DNA from: Pseudomonadota bacterium | GTDB taxonomy: Bacteria; Pseudomonadota; Gammaproteobacteria; Burkholderiales; Burkholderiaceae_B | Length of the DNA stretch: 64,000 nt | Assembly: GCA_023439305.1 (NCBI GenBank) | Contig: JAEXOO010000032.1 | Coordinates: forward strand, 228,580-292,579 | Reading direction: 5' to 3' | In this document: positions 42,939-52,099 of the stretch, one piece after another | Layout: each line of letters starts with the position of its first letter | Position numbering within the stretch: position 1 is the first letter of the stretch | Program-made: the position numbers and the translations under genes | The notes under the pieces: model-generated | What the model was told of the DNA's origin: nothing | The model's database searches: none | Seen by the model: the letters and a program-made list of their open reading frames with translations, nothing else

Positions 42939-44216
42939 ATGTCAGACAAGATCATCACCAAGACCAGTCCTATCCGCCGTTTGGGCTCGGGAAGCAAGCA
43001 TCACTTCTTTGGTTACTACAACAAATCCACCTGGGACCGCAGCGACCGCTACCTGTTGGCCAATCAGGTCCCCATGATGGACGCCGACGTCAAGGCGGAC
43101 ATGGAAGCCGAGGTCGGTTTTTTTGACCTGCAGGATCAGGATGCATTCACGGTGGTCGATGCGACCACCAGCTGGAACTGGCAGATGGGCTGTCAGTTGC
43201 AGTGGCTGGACGGTCGCCCTGGCCGCCAGATGATCTACAACGTACGCCATGATCGCACGGATACCCCTTACCCCGGGCTGGGTTCGCGCATCGCCAATGT
43301 CGATACCGGCGAAAAGACCGATCTGCCACTGCCTGTCTATGTGACGGCGCCCAACAGCCGCTTTGCCATTTGCGTGAACTACCGCCGGCTGTGGATCACC
43401 CACGAGACCATCGGCTATGCCGACCTGGACCCTCAGCCCGAGCTGCCGCTGGCGCCTGCGGATGACGGTTTGTGGAGCATGGACCTGGATAGCGGCGATT
43501 ACCGTCTGCTGGTCAGTTATGCGGACCTGAAGAGCTTTCATCATCGCGACTCCATGGACAAAGCCATTCATTGGGTCAGCCATATCGAAATCAACCCCGA
43601 TTCCAGCCGCATCCTGTTCCTGCACCGCTGGACCGAGCGGGTCAAGGACGAGACCTGCTTCCTGCATCGCCTGATCACGATGAATCCCGATGGTTCGGAT
43701 CTGCGCTTGCTGGAGTGCTCGGACCATCCTTTGCCGCAGTTGGCCGACGATTTCGATCCGGCTGCCGTGGGTACCTTCGATTACGAGAAGTCCGAATATC
43801 AGATTTCTCACCCGCTGTGGTGCGACTCGCAGCGCATCATTGTCTGGGGCCCGCATGATGGCGAAATCCATTACCACCTGTACGAGGATCGCGATGGCGG
43901 CCGGGTCGAGGTTGTGGGTGCGCATGTGCTGACTGAAAATGGCCACATGACCTTTTCGCCGGTGAACAAACGCTGGCTGCTGAGTGATACCTATCCCGAT
44001 TCACAGACCAACCAGCGCATTTTGTTCCTGTACGACATGCAGGAGCAGTGCCGCTACGATCTGGGCAGTTTTTACACCAGCCCGGACCTGCGCAAGGAAA
44101 ATCGCTGCGATCTGCATCCGCGCTGGAGCCGCGACGGCCTGTCGGTCTGCATCGACTCGGTTCACGAACATGTGCGCCAGATGTATGTGATCGATGTGAG
44201 CGCGCTGGTCGCCTAA
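42939..44216 (+). CDS. WD40/TolB-like beta-propeller protein (oligogalacturonate-lyase-like fold)
   Basis: 425 residues, no signal peptide. Repeated blades with aromatic/aspartate motifs, such as SHIEINPDSSRILFLHRW, LITMNPDGSDLRLLE and RCDLHPRWSRDGLSVCID, indicate a propeller; the opening SGSKHHFFGYYNKSTWDRSD recalls proteins annotated as oligogalacturonate lyase. The true function is not known; no pectin genes are near. It lies 58 bases upstream of gltI in the same direction, so it may hydrolyse or bind a substrate imported by that transporter. Confidence 0.75.
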   Translation: MSDKIITKTSPIRRLGSGSKHHFFGYYNKSTWDRSDRYLLANQVPMMDADVKADMEAEVGFFDLQDQDAFTVVDATTSWNWQMGCQLQWLDGRPGRQMIYNVRHDRTDTPYPGLGSRIANVDTGEKTDLPLPVYVTAPNSRFAICVNYRRLWITHETIGYADLDPQPELPLAPADDGLWSMDLDSGDYRLLVSYADLKSFHHRDSMDKAIHWVSHIEINPDSSRILFLHRWTERVKDETCFLHRLITMNPDGSDLRLLECSDHPLPQLADDFDPAAVGTFDYEKSEYQISHPLWCDSQRIIVWGPHDGEIHYHLYEDRDGGRVEVVGAHVLTENGHMTFSPVNKRWLLSDTYPDSQTNQRILFLYDMQEQCRYDLGSFYTSPDLRKENRCDLHPRWSRDGLSVCIDSVHEHVRQMYVIDVSALVA

Positions 44217-44231
44217 GAGTTAACAAGGAGC

Positions 44232-44250
44232 GCCGGGCCGCAGGCCCGGC
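44232..44250 (+). promoter_or_regulatory. stem-loop before gltI
   Basis: GCCGGGCC-GCA-GGCCCGGC forms an 8-bp stem between the propeller stop and the gltI ribosome-binding site. There is no T-run, so it is more likely an mRNA-stabilising or processing hairpin than a terminator. Confidence 0.45.
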
Positions 44251-44274
44251 ACATAAAACGTGTTGGAGAGAGCA

Positions 44275-45171
44275 ATGAAAGCAGAAAAGACCTTCCTGAC
44301 GGGCGCTGTGATGGCTGCCCTGACCCTGCCTCTGGCGGTTCAGGCCCAGGATGCGGCGGATACCTTGCAGAAGATCCAGAAGGAAAATGTGCTGGTCGTG
44401 GGTTATCGCGAGTCTTCCATTCCTTTTTCGTACTACGACGAGCAGCAGCACCCCATTGGCTATTCGATGGATTACACCAATCTGATCATCGAGCGTATCA
44501 AGAAGGACCTGAACCTGCCCGAGCTGAAAGTGCGCTTGCTGCCCATCACATCGCAGAACCGCATTTCGCTGCTGCAGAACGGTACGTTCGATTTTGAATG
44601 CACCACTACCACGCATAATGAGTCGCGTGCCAAGCAGGTGGATTTCACCAACAGCATCTTCAAGGTGGGCACGCGCTTGCTGGCCAAGGTCAACGGCGGA
44701 ATCAAAGATTTTGACGATCTGAAAGGGCAGAGTGTCGTGGTGGGCGCAGGAACGACGTCCGAGCCCATTATCCGCAACATGAATATTGAAAAAGACATGG
44801 GCATGCGCATCATCAGCGCCAAGGATCACAGCGAGTCCTTCCTGATGCTGTCCACTGGCCGAGTCAAGGCCATGATGATGGACGATGCCTTGCTGGCGGG
44901 CGAGCGCGCCAAGGTGCGCAAGCCGCAGGATTACGTCATCACCGGTACGCCGCAATCGTTCGAAGTGTACGGCTGCATGGTGCGCAAGGGCGATGACAAA
45001 CTGCGCGCCTTGATGAACGAGGTGATCGCCCAGGCCCAGACCTCGGGCAAGGCGACAGAAATCTACGACAAGTGGTTCATGCAGCCGATTCCGCCCAAGC
45101 AGCTGAATCTGGACTTCCCCATGTCCGACGAAATGAAGGCGTTGTTCGCTCAGCCCAACGACGCAATCTAA
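44275..45171 (+). CDS. gltI: glutamate/aspartate ABC transporter, periplasmic binding protein
   Basis: 298 residues from ATG 44275 (GGAGAG seven bases upstream). The signal peptide (1-24) ends VQAQ. The family-3 solute-binding fold is clear: VVGYRESSIPFSYYDEQQHPIGYS, FDFECTTTTHNESRAKQVDFT and VVVGAGTTSEPIIRNM. It delivers glutamate or aspartate to the GltJK permease. It is followed by a GC-rich stem-loop region (45180-45230) that may protect the binding-protein mRNA and explain higher expression than of the membrane components. Confidence 0.92.
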   Translation: MKAEKTFLTGAVMAALTLPLAVQAQDAADTLQKIQKENVLVVGYRESSIPFSYYDEQQHPIGYSMDYTNLIIERIKKDLNLPELKVRLLPITSQNRISLLQNGTFDFECTTTTHNESRAKQVDFTNSIFKVGTRLLAKVNGGIKDFDDLKGQSVVVGAGTTSEPIIRNMNIEKDMGMRIISAKDHSESFLMLSTGRVKAMMMDDALLAGERAKVRKPQDYVITGTPQSFEVYGCMVRKGDDKLRALMNEVIAQAQTSGKATEIYDKWFMQPIPPKQLNLDFPMSDEMKALFAQPNDAI

Positions 45172-45262
45172 GCTTGCGCCGCGCCCCTCGCCCTGGCGGG
45201 CGGGGGCCGGCCGGCCTCGCAGGGAAGGGCTGGCCTGAATCACACTTATTATCGGTGTTCGG

Positions 45263-46000
45263 ATGGATTATCAATGGAATTGGGGGATGTTGCTGGAGCC
45301 CGTCGCCACGGGCGAGCCATCGACGTACCTCGGCTGGATTTATTCCGGCTTTATCAATACGGTCTTGCTGACTGTCTGTGCCTGGGTGCTGGCTTTGGCC
45401 CTGGGCGTTGTCTTTGGCGTGATGCGCACGCTGCCCGGGCGCCTGCCGCGGGCGCTGGGCACGACGTATGTGTCGGTCTTTCGCAATATTCCGCTGATCG
45501 TGCAGTTTTTCATCTGGTTCTATGTCGTGCCGGAGTTGCTGCCTGTCAGCGTGGGCGACTGGATCAAGAGCCAGGAGCCGGCCATTCAGTTCTTCGTGGT
45601 GTCGGTGTTTGCGCTGGGGGTTTATACCGGCTCCCGTGTCTGTGAGCAGGTGCGCGCCGGCATCGCCGCGCTGCCTCGCGGCCAGCGCATGGCCGGACTG
45701 GCCATGGGCTTTACCTTGCCGCAGACCTACCGCTACGTGCTCTTGCCCGTGGCCCTGCGCAACATCATTCCGCCCTTGACCTCTGAGTTCCTGATTATTT
45801 CCAAGAACTCGGCGGTCGCCTCCACCATCGGCTTGCTGGAGCTGTCCGGTCAGGCCCGCCAACTGGTGGACTACACCTCGCAGCCTTACGAATCCTTCAT
45901 CTGCGTGACGCTGGGCTACATCGTGCTGAATTTCCTGATTATTCGTCTGATGAGCTGGATCCGTAAATCCACTCGTCTGCCTGGCCTGCTCGGAGACTGA
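45263..46000 (+). CDS. gltJ: glutamate/aspartate ABC transporter permease GltJ
   Basis: 245 residues with about five membrane segments. His/Glu/Gln/Arg/opine-type permease: FINTVLLTVCAWVLALALG, YVSVFRNIPLIVQFFIWF and the EAA-like loop EQVRAGIAALPRGQRMAGLAMG contacting the ATPase. It pairs with GltK, whose gene starts two bases after this stop. Confidence 0.93.
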   Translation: MDYQWNWGMLLEPVATGEPSTYLGWIYSGFINTVLLTVCAWVLALALGVVFGVMRTLPGRLPRALGTTYVSVFRNIPLIVQFFIWFYVVPELLPVSVGDWIKSQEPAIQFFVVSVFALGVYTGSRVCEQVRAGIAALPRGQRMAGLAMGFTLPQTYRYVLLPVALRNIIPPLTSEFLIISKNSAVASTIGLLELSGQARQLVDYTSQPYESFICVTLGYIVLNFLIIRLMSWIRKSTRLPGLLGD

Positions 46001-46001
46001 C

Positions 46002-46682
46002 ATGCTGGAACTTGATTGGAGCGCGCTCTGGGATTCGCGCCATCTGCTGGTCGCCGGGATGTGGATCACCCTGCAAGTGACGGCCGTGGCCATTGTGTGC
46101 GGACTGGCCTGGGGTACGGTGCTGGCGGTTTTCGCTATTTCCAACAACCGCTGGCTGCGCGGCTTTTCTCAGGCCTACGTGACCTTCTTCCGGTCCATAC
46201 CGCTGGTCATGCTGCTGTTGTGGTTCTTTTTGATCGTGCCGCAGGCCCTGAAAGCCGTGTTCGATCTGTCGCCCAGCGTGGATATACGCCTGGTGTCGGC
46301 CATGGTGGCCTTTGCGCTGCTGGAGTCGGCGTTCTTCTGCGAGATCATGCGCGCCGGCATCCAGAGCCTGTCGCGCGGCCAGCTTTATGCTGCCCGCGCT
46401 TTGGGCATGACGCCTTTGCAGTCCATGCGCTATGTGATCCTGCCGCAGGCGCTCAAGGCCATGACGCCCATCATCATGACCCAGTGCATCGTGATCTTCC
46501 AAGACACGTCATTGGTGTCGGTGATCGCTCTGGGCGATTTTTTCCGCCGCGCCACGGCCATCGGCGAGCGCGACGGGACGTTGATTGAAATGCTGGTGTT
46601 TGCCGGCGTGACTTATTGGATAATCTGTTCGTTGTTGACGGCCTTCGTCAAACTGATTCAAGCAAGGACGCAGAATGGTTGA
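46002..46682 (+). CDS. gltK: glutamate/aspartate ABC transporter permease GltK
   Basis: 226 residues, about five membrane segments. It has YVTFFRSIPLVMLLLWFFL and the EAA-type loop IMRAGIQSLSRGQLYAARALG. It forms the second half of the membrane pore. Its 3' end overlaps gltL by eight bases. Confidence 0.93.
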   Translation: MLELDWSALWDSRHLLVAGMWITLQVTAVAIVCGLAWGTVLAVFAISNNRWLRGFSQAYVTFFRSIPLVMLLLWFFLIVPQALKAVFDLSPSVDIRLVSAMVAFALLESAFFCEIMRAGIQSLSRGQLYAARALGMTPLQSMRYVILPQALKAMTPIIMTQCIVIFQDTSLVSVIALGDFFRRATAIGERDGTLIEMLVFAGVTYWIICSLLTAFVKLIQARTQNG

Positions 46683-47400
46683 GCTCAAGAATGTATCGAA
46701 GTGGTATGGCAAGTTCCATGCCTTGAAGGAATGCAGCGTGCAGGTCCAGAAGGGCGAGGTCGTAGTGTTCTGTGGTCCTTCCGGCTCGGGCAAGTCCACC
46801 TTGATCAAGACCATCAACGGCCTGGAGGAGATCCAGGGGGGCGAGATCTTGTTCAATGGCCGCTCTATCCACGCGCCGGGTCAGAAAATGTCTGAATTGC
46901 GCACTCGGATCGGCATGGTGTTCCAGCATTTCGAGTTGTTCCCGCATCTGACCGTGCTGGAGAATTTGTGCATTGCCCAGATCAAGGTGCTGGGCCGCGA
47001 GCGCAAGCAGGCCGAGGAAAAGGCCTTGAAGCTGCTGGACCGCGTGGGCCTGTCGGACCATGCACATAAACACCCGGCCCAGCTGTCCGGAGGCCAGCAG
47101 CAGCGCGTGGCCATTGCGCGCGCCCTGTCCATGGACCCGGAAATCATGCTGTTCGATGAGCCGACCTCTGCCTTGGATCCGGAAATGATCAACGAGGTGC
47201 TGGCGGTGATGGTGGAGCTGGCTCATGAAGGAATGACCATGCTGGTGGTTACCCACGAAATGGGCTTTGCCAAGAAAGTGGCCGACAAGGTCGTGTTCAT
47301 GGATCAAGGCTCGATTGTGGAGGTGTCCGACAAGGAGTCTTTCTTCACCCAGCCCAAGTCCGATCGCGCCCAGGATTTCCTGAAGAAGATCATCCACTGA
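46675..47400 (+). CDS. gltL: glutamate/aspartate ABC transporter ATPase GltL
   Basis: 241 residues. Walker A GPSGSGKST, the Q-loop MVFQHFELFPH, signature LSGGQQQRVAIARAL, Walker B IMLFDEPTSALDPE and switch His in VVTHEMGF are all present, as in the polar amino acid ATPases. It powers GltIJK uptake and is the last gene of the operon before a terminator. Confidence 0.95.
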   Translation: MVELKNVSKWYGKFHALKECSVQVQKGEVVVFCGPSGSGKSTLIKTINGLEEIQGGEILFNGRSIHAPGQKMSELRTRIGMVFQHFELFPHLTVLENLCIAQIKVLGRERKQAEEKALKLLDRVGLSDHAHKHPAQLSGGQQQRVAIARALSMDPEIMLFDEPTSALDPEMINEVLAVMVELAHEGMTMLVVTHEMGFAKKVADKVVFMDQGSIVEVSDKESFFTQPKSDRAQDFLKKIIH

Positions 47401-47424
47401 TCTTGGGGGGGGCCTGCGCTGTGC

Positions 47425-47465
47425 GGCCCGGTTCGCCTCTGGCGTGCCGGGCCTTTTTGTTTTTC
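47425..47465 (+). terminator. intrinsic terminator after gltL
   Basis: GGCCCGG (47425-47431) pairs with CCGGGCC (47447-47453), with an inner CGCC/GGCG stem, followed by TTTTTGTTTTT. Confidence 0.88.
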
Positions 47466-47487
47466 GTGCCTGCTCAACCAGGCCCGA

Positions 47488-48150
47488 TCAACGCAAATGT
47501 TCGTTGAAGAAGGCCAGGGTGCGCTGCTGCGCCAGCTCGTAGGAGGGCGCGTGGAAGTCGGCGCGCTGCTGGCAGCCGAAACCGTGGCCGGCCTCGTCAT
47601 ACTCGTAGATGTCGGCCTGAGGCTGGGCGCTGCGCACGGTGTGTACCGCGCTGGGCGGGATGGAGTGGTCCTGTACGCCAAAGTGCATCTGCACGGGAAC
47701 GCGCGGATGCAGTGTGGCGGCCTGGGCGATCTGGGCGCCGTACCAGCAGCTGGCTGCTTGCAGGCCGTCCAGTTTGCAGGCGGCTTGCCAACTGAGCGAT
47801 CCGCCCCAGCAATAGCCGACGATGCCCACATGGCGCTCGCCCAGTGCGTCAATGGCCGCCTGCAGATCCAGCAGGGTTTTTTCCAACGGGATGGCGCCGC
47901 GCAAGGCCAGGCCGCGTTGCACCTCTTGGGCGGTGTAGCCCATTTCGACGCCGCGTTCCTTGCGATCGAACAAGGCGGGCGAGATCACCCGGAAACCTTG
48001 TTGTGCAAAGCGATCGCAGGTGGCGCGGATATGATCGTTGACGCCGAAAATCTCCTGCAGCACGACCAGCCCCCGCGACGAGTCCTCGTCGCCGGCGACG
48101 TACGCCTGGAATTCGTGCCCGTCGGCGCTGATAAGGCGCTGTGTGCTCAT
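47488..48150 (-). CDS. dienelactone hydrolase family protein
   Basis: 220 residues. An alpha/beta hydrolase with Cys nucleophile: IVGYCWGGSLSWQAAC holds the G-x-C-x-G elbow, the Asp is near QDHSIPPS and the His in EAGHGFGCQQRADFH. The lead motif LQEIFGVNDHIRATCDRFAQ is typical. Family members open dienelactones in chlorocatechol degradation or act as general carboxylesterases; no such pathway is nearby, so the substrate is unknown. It converges with the glt operon. Confidence 0.9.
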   Translation of the reverse strand: MSTQRLISADGHEFQAYVAGDEDSSRGLVVLQEIFGVNDHIRATCDRFAQQGFRVISPALFDRKERGVEMGYTAQEVQRGLALRGAIPLEKTLLDLQAAIDALGERHVGIVGYCWGGSLSWQAACKLDGLQAASCWYGAQIAQAATLHPRVPVQMHFGVQDHSIPPSAVHTVRSAQPQADIYEYDEAGHGFGCQQRADFHAPSYELAQQRTLAFFNEHLR

Positions 48151-48324
48151 GTCCTATTCCTTTATGGTTGAATGAACAAAGCTTATTTATAGCAGGCCGC
48201 CCGTTGTTGCGGCCAGCGCCAGGTCGCAGGAAACGACGCTGGGTTTTCACGCAAAACCAACGCTTGGCAGCGCATGATGCTCCGATGCTTGTGAACCCAG
48301 TCTGGATTTCAAAGGGAGTCTGTC

Positions 48325-48633
48325 ATGCCTATCGTAAGCCGAGTTCCTGTTCTTGCTGCCGCCCTGGTGTTGGGCGCTGCATCCTTGATGCCTGTGCATG
48401 CCGAACCGGCCCAGGCGGTTTCCGCTCAATCTCAGGCCCGTCCGCAGCGCAACAGTCCATCGGAACCAGCGCCCGCTACCTTGGCGGACGGTAAGCAGGA
48501 ACGCGTGCGCATCGGCCTGTCCGACCCCGAAACTCGATTGATTCTGCCTTGGTTCCTGACCGAGATCACGACAGCCGTTAATGAAGGCAAATCAGTGAAA
48601 GAAACCGCGCAGGGACTGGCGCAGGGTTTATAG
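48325..48633 (+). CDS. small secreted protein of unknown function
   Basis: 102 residues; AAGGGAG lies seven bases before the ATG. A clear signal peptide (LAAALVLGAASLMPVHA, cleaved at about 26) is followed by a disordered Gln/Pro/Ser stretch and a short helical C-terminus (RLILPWFLTEITTAVNEGKS). Probably periplasmic. I do not recognise the family and the neighbours do not suggest a role. Confidence 0.7.
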   Translation: MPIVSRVPVLAAALVLGAASLMPVHAEPAQAVSAQSQARPQRNSPSEPAPATLADGKQERVRIGLSDPETRLILPWFLTEITTAVNEGKSVKETAQGLAQGL

Positions 48634-48701
48634 GCCGGGCGCTGTCTCTTGCGCTCGGTCTGCCTTTACAATGCCAGGGTTCTTGTTCTGGCAGAAGTAC
48701 G

Positions 48702-48944
48702 ATGCGTGAAATTATGATGGATGGTCTGTTCTGGACCATTGTGATGCCGTGGACCTTGTTCATCGGCTTGTTTCTGGTTCCCAAGAACCCGTTCTGGATG
48801 CGGCGTTATGCGTTTCCGGGGTTTTTCTTTGTATTGGGCGCTGTGCTGATCGGCATGGTGGCGATCGGCGTCGGAATTTTCAGTCTGGTATTGGGTTTGA
48901 TCGCCTTCTGGGTTGCTTACGAGAGCCCTCGCGCTGCGGCGTGA
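48702..48944 (+). CDS. small inner-membrane protein
   Basis: 80 residues with two or three hydrophobic helices (FWTIVMPWTLFIGLFLV; PGFFFVLGAVLIGMVAIGVG; FSLVLGLIAFWVAYE). Weak AGAAG before the ATG. No family assigned. A bidirectional terminator follows it. Confidence 0.65.
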   Translation: MREIMMDGLFWTIVMPWTLFIGLFLVPKNPFWMRRYAFPGFFFVLGAVLIGMVAIGVGIFSLVLGLIAFWVAYESPRAAA

Positions 48945-48959
48945 TGCTTGCCAGGCCGT

Positions 48960-48998
48960 AAAAAAGCCGGTCGGGTAACACCTGACCGGCTTTTTTTC
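48960..48998. terminator. bidirectional intrinsic terminator
   Basis: AGCCGGTCGGG-TAACA-CCTGACCGGCT (48965-48991) has a run of A on the left and T on the right, so it can end both the plus-strand membrane gene and the leftward phosphonate cluster. Confidence 0.88.
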
Positions 48999-49015
48999 GC
49001 CTGGAGTCGCCAGAA

Positions 49016-50164
49016 TCAGGCCGCCTGAAGCACCGGCAGGCCATAGCGGGCCGCCACATTGCGCTCGCCGATGGCCAGACCCGTGGTCATGCCCAGGCCC
49101 GTGTGCATCACCGTGACCTGGGTGCGGGCATCCGCATTCAGTACGGAGAAGGGCGCCGGCCCCTTGGCGCCGTAGACACCCTGCCAGCGTTGCAGTACCT
49201 GCACCCGGCAGCCCAGCACCGTCTGGGCCAGATCCAGCATCAACTCGTCCGTTTCTTCCTGGTTGAACGGGCTGGCCTGCTGGCCGTAATCGTGCGAATC
49301 CCCAATGATCAGATCGCCATCGGGCGTTGGGCTGATCAGCAGATGTATGCCTTGATCCAGCAGTTTGCCGTGGCGCCGCGCCACGTGATCGCGCAGCGTC
49401 TGGGCCAGAGGCAGGTCGCTGAAGGCGCCGTAGTGCAGGCAAGACAGACCTGTCAACAAGGGGCGATCCAGCAGCCAGCCGGCATCGTCTGCGCGTACCT
49501 TCAGCATTTGCAGGCGGGTGACGGAGGGCTGGACGGTTTGCAGCAGTTCGCGGTGCAGGCTGACGTAGTCGTGCCCGGGGCAGACGTAGATGCTGTCAGC
49601 CGTGAATTGCCCCAGATTGCACTCCACCCGTCCGTCCTGTGCCGTGTGCACGTGGGCATTGGTATGGATGGTCACGCCCATGGCCTGCAGGCTGGCCGTG
49701 ATGGCGGGCAGAGCATCACGCGAATAGATCTGCAGATCGTCCATGCCTTGCAGCGCGCCATGGTGATGCGCGAGCCGGCCGTCGAACAGTTGCGCCAACT
49801 GGCTTGCATCCAGCAGGCGGCAGGCCACGCCCAGTTCCTTGGCGCGTCCGTGTTCGAAATCAGCCAGCAGCGCCAGTTCTTGCTGATTGCGCGCCAGCAC
49901 CAGCGAGCCGTTGCTGCGGACATGAAAACCGGCCTGGGCCGCCAGCGACAACCACAGGGGGCGGCTTTCGCGCGCCAGTTCCATCATGACGCCGGGGGCT
50001 TGGCCGGTGATCAGGACCTGGCCGAAGTTGCGTATCGTGGCGCCCTGCGCCTGGTGGCTGCGCTCGAACACCGCCACGCTCAGATTGCGGCGGGCAGCCG
50101 CCCAGGCATGTGCCATGCCCAGGATGCCGCCCCCCACGACGATGACATCGTAGTGTTGCGTCAT
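49016..50164 (-). CDS. FAD-dependent oxidoreductase of a 2-aminoethylphosphonate cluster (TIGR03364-type)
   Basis: 382 residues. A DAO-family flavoenzyme: the FAD-binding motif VIVVGGGILGMAHAWAAARR at the N-terminus, then GATIRNFGQVLITG, and C-terminal MHTGLGMTTGLAIGERNVA. Similar proteins recur in phosphonate gene clusters and are thought to oxidise aminoethylphosphonate or N-methylated forms to phosphonoacetaldehyde. The neighbours here, a phosphonate-type binding protein and PhnX, support this. It may replace the PhnW transaminase, which is absent. It ends the minus-strand run. Confidence 0.8.
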   Translation of the reverse strand: MTQHYDVIVVGGGILGMAHAWAAARRNLSVAVFERSHQAQGATIRNFGQVLITGQAPGVMMELARESRPLWLSLAAQAGFHVRSNGSLVLARNQQELALLADFEHGRAKELGVACRLLDASQLAQLFDGRLAHHHGALQGMDDLQIYSRDALPAITASLQAMGVTIHTNAHVHTAQDGRVECNLGQFTADSIYVCPGHDYVSLHRELLQTVQPSVTRLQMLKVRADDAGWLLDRPLLTGLSCLHYGAFSDLPLAQTLRDHVARRHGKLLDQGIHLLISPTPDGDLIIGDSHDYGQQASPFNQEETDELMLDLAQTVLGCRVQVLQRWQGVYGAKGPAPFSVLNADARTQVTVMHTGLGMTTGLAIGERNVAARYGLPVLQAA

Positions 50165-50168
50165 GATC

Positions 50169-51188
50169 TTACTTCTTGGCTTCCGATTTGCCGTCGTAGC
50201 GCTGGGTCCATTCCTGGATGATGCGCTCGCGGTTCTCAGCGGCCCACACGAAGTTGTTGGCGATCAGGCGCTTGTTCAGATCGGCAGGCAGGTGCGGGTT
50301 GGCCGTGGCGATGGACGGGATTGCCAGAACGGCGAAGTTGCTCTTGTACAGATGGTTGGCGGCTTCGCTGGCCGAGAAGTCAGCCAGCTTCTGTGCGGCT
50401 TCCAGGTTCTTGGTGCCTTTCATGATGCCGGTGGCTTCGATTTCCCAGCCCAGGCCTTCCTTGGGGAAGACCAGTTCCAGCGGTGCGCCGTCTTCTTTCA
50501 GGCGGGCGCCGCGGTAGTCGAAAGACACGCCGATGGCGTATTCGCCGGCAGCGGCCATATTGCATGGCTTGGAGCCCGAGTGCGTGTAGGCGCCGATGTT
50601 CTTGTGCAAGCCGTCCATGAAGGCCCAGCCTTTTTCTTCACCGAACAGTTGCAGCCAGGCGCTCACGTCCAGAAAACCCGTGCCCGAGGAGGCGGGGTTG
50701 GGCATGACGATCTTGCCGGCGTATTCCGGTTTGGTCAGGTCCTCCCAGGAAGTGGGCAACGGCAGCTTGTTCTTTTCCATTTCCACCGTGTTCACGCACA
50801 AGGCGGCCGCATAGCCGTTCATGCCGACCCAGCTGGGGGGATTGGTCTGATCGCGCATCTTGGCGTCGATCTTTTCCAGGCCCTTGGGTGCGTAGGGCTG
50901 CAGCATGCCCTGGCTGGCCATCAGGCCCAGCGAGGAGCCGGCCAGACCCCAGATGGCGTCTGCCTTGGGATTGTTCTTTTCAGCCAGCAGTTTGGCGGTG
51001 ATGATGCCGGTGGAGTCGCGCACCCACTGGATCTTGATGTCGGGGTTCTCTTTCTCGAACGCGGCCTGGTAGGCCTTGAGCTGGTCTGCTTCCAGGGCCG
51101 TGTACACGGTCAGTGTCGTGGCGGCCTGGGCCAGGGAAGCGACGCCCATCAAGGCGGCGGTCAGGGAACTCAGAACGATGGTTTTCAT
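50169..51188 (-). CDS. putative 2-aminoethylphosphonate ABC transporter, periplasmic binding protein
   Basis: 339 residues. A signal peptide (1-22, ending AQA) and an iron/aminoethylphosphonate-type extracellular binding fold (TLTVYTALEADQLKAYQAAF, VMPNPASSGTGFLDVSAWLQ). Iron-binding relatives use paired tyrosines, but the setting with PhnX, a fused permease and the FAD oxidase indicates an aminoethylphosphonate binder. It lies four bases before the oxidase stop region and 29 after phnX, in the same direction. Confidence 0.85.
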   Translation of the reverse strand: MKTIVLSSLTAALMGVASLAQAATTLTVYTALEADQLKAYQAAFEKENPDIKIQWVRDSTGIITAKLLAEKNNPKADAIWGLAGSSLGLMASQGMLQPYAPKGLEKIDAKMRDQTNPPSWVGMNGYAAALCVNTVEMEKNKLPLPTSWEDLTKPEYAGKIVMPNPASSGTGFLDVSAWLQLFGEEKGWAFMDGLHKNIGAYTHSGSKPCNMAAAGEYAIGVSFDYRGARLKEDGAPLELVFPKEGLGWEIEATGIMKGTKNLEAAQKLADFSASEAANHLYKSNFAVLAIPSIATANPHLPADLNKRLIANNFVWAAENRERIIQEWTQRYDGKSEAKK

Positions 51189-51217
51189 GGAGAAGCTCCG
51201 TTGTGTCGGAAAGGGGT

Positions 51218-52090
51218 TCAGGATTGAATGGGGTCGGAGGGCAGTTCGCCTTGCGCCAGGCGCTGCTGGATGTCTTCCAGTACGGCGGGCAGGTCGGCAA
51301 CCGTGTCGATCAGGTAATGCGGGCGCACAGGAGTGAAAGAGGCGGCGGCCCGATCACGGGCGGATTGGCGCGCCGCGTCGTCCAGAGCGTGGAATTCAGC
51401 TTCGGTCAGGCCGGCGGCATTGCCCGAGAGCAGCAGGCCGACGGTCCACATGCCGGCGCCATGGCCCTCTTCGATGCCGACGGGGGTATCGTCGATTTTC
51501 ACGCAGCCAGCGACCTGGGCGATTTCCAGGCGGATGACGTTTTCCAGGGCCATGGCCGGCCAGGGGCGGGCCAGCGGCACTTCGTCGAACGCCACATGAT
51601 GGTCGACGAATACCTGCTGCTGGTTGGCGTGTTGCAGCAGGTTGTCCAGTACAGCGCGGGGGTAGCCCGAGCAGGAGCCGATTTTCAGGCCCTGGCGGCG
51701 AGCCCAGGACAAGGTTTCGCGCACGCCCGGGATGGGGGCTGAAAATTCGCCTACGCGTTCGGTCTGCAAAGGCAGGAAGGTGTTGTAGATCTGGTCGACA
51801 TCGCTGTCTTCGGAGGCTCGCTGGTGCAGGGCTACGAATTGAGCCTGCACCTCAGGCAGGGCCAGCATGGCCTTGATGTGGTCCCATTTGCCTATGCCCA
51901 TGGCGCTGCGTGCCTGCTCCAGATTCAGTGTCAGGTCAAAGCGGCTGAAGGCCTCGACCAGGATCTGGGTGGGGGCGAAGGAGCCGAAATCAACCAGGGT
52001 GCCGGCCCAGTCGAAGACTAGGGCTTCCAGGCGAACAGCCTGGGTGGGGCGCCCGTCCAGGCGCGAGAGGGCGGAAGTCAGGGTTTGCAT
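51218..52090 (-). CDS. phnX: phosphonoacetaldehyde hydrolase
   Basis: 290 residues. A HAD-superfamily enzyme that cleaves phosphonoacetaldehyde to acetaldehyde and phosphate. The nucleophile is Asp27 in VFDWAGTLVDFG; the Schiff-base Lys68 in MGIGKWDHI is 41 residues later, the same spacing as in the Bacillus cereus enzyme (Asp12/Lys53, from memory). CVKIDDTPVGIEEG gives the acidic metal-binding pair. It sits between the permease and the binding-protein genes, marking the cluster as phosphonate catabolism. Confidence 0.93.
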   Translation of the reverse strand: MQTLTSALSRLDGRPTQAVRLEALVFDWAGTLVDFGSFAPTQILVEAFSRFDLTLNLEQARSAMGIGKWDHIKAMLALPEVQAQFVALHQRASEDSDVDQIYNTFLPLQTERVGEFSAPIPGVRETLSWARRQGLKIGSCSGYPRAVLDNLLQHANQQQVFVDHHVAFDEVPLARPWPAMALENVIRLEIAQVAGCVKIDDTPVGIEEGHGAGMWTVGLLLSGNAAGLTEAEFHALDDAARQSARDRAAASFTPVRPHYLIDTVADLPAVLEDIQQRLAQGELPSDPIQS

Positions 52091-52099
52091 GTGGCTGTC

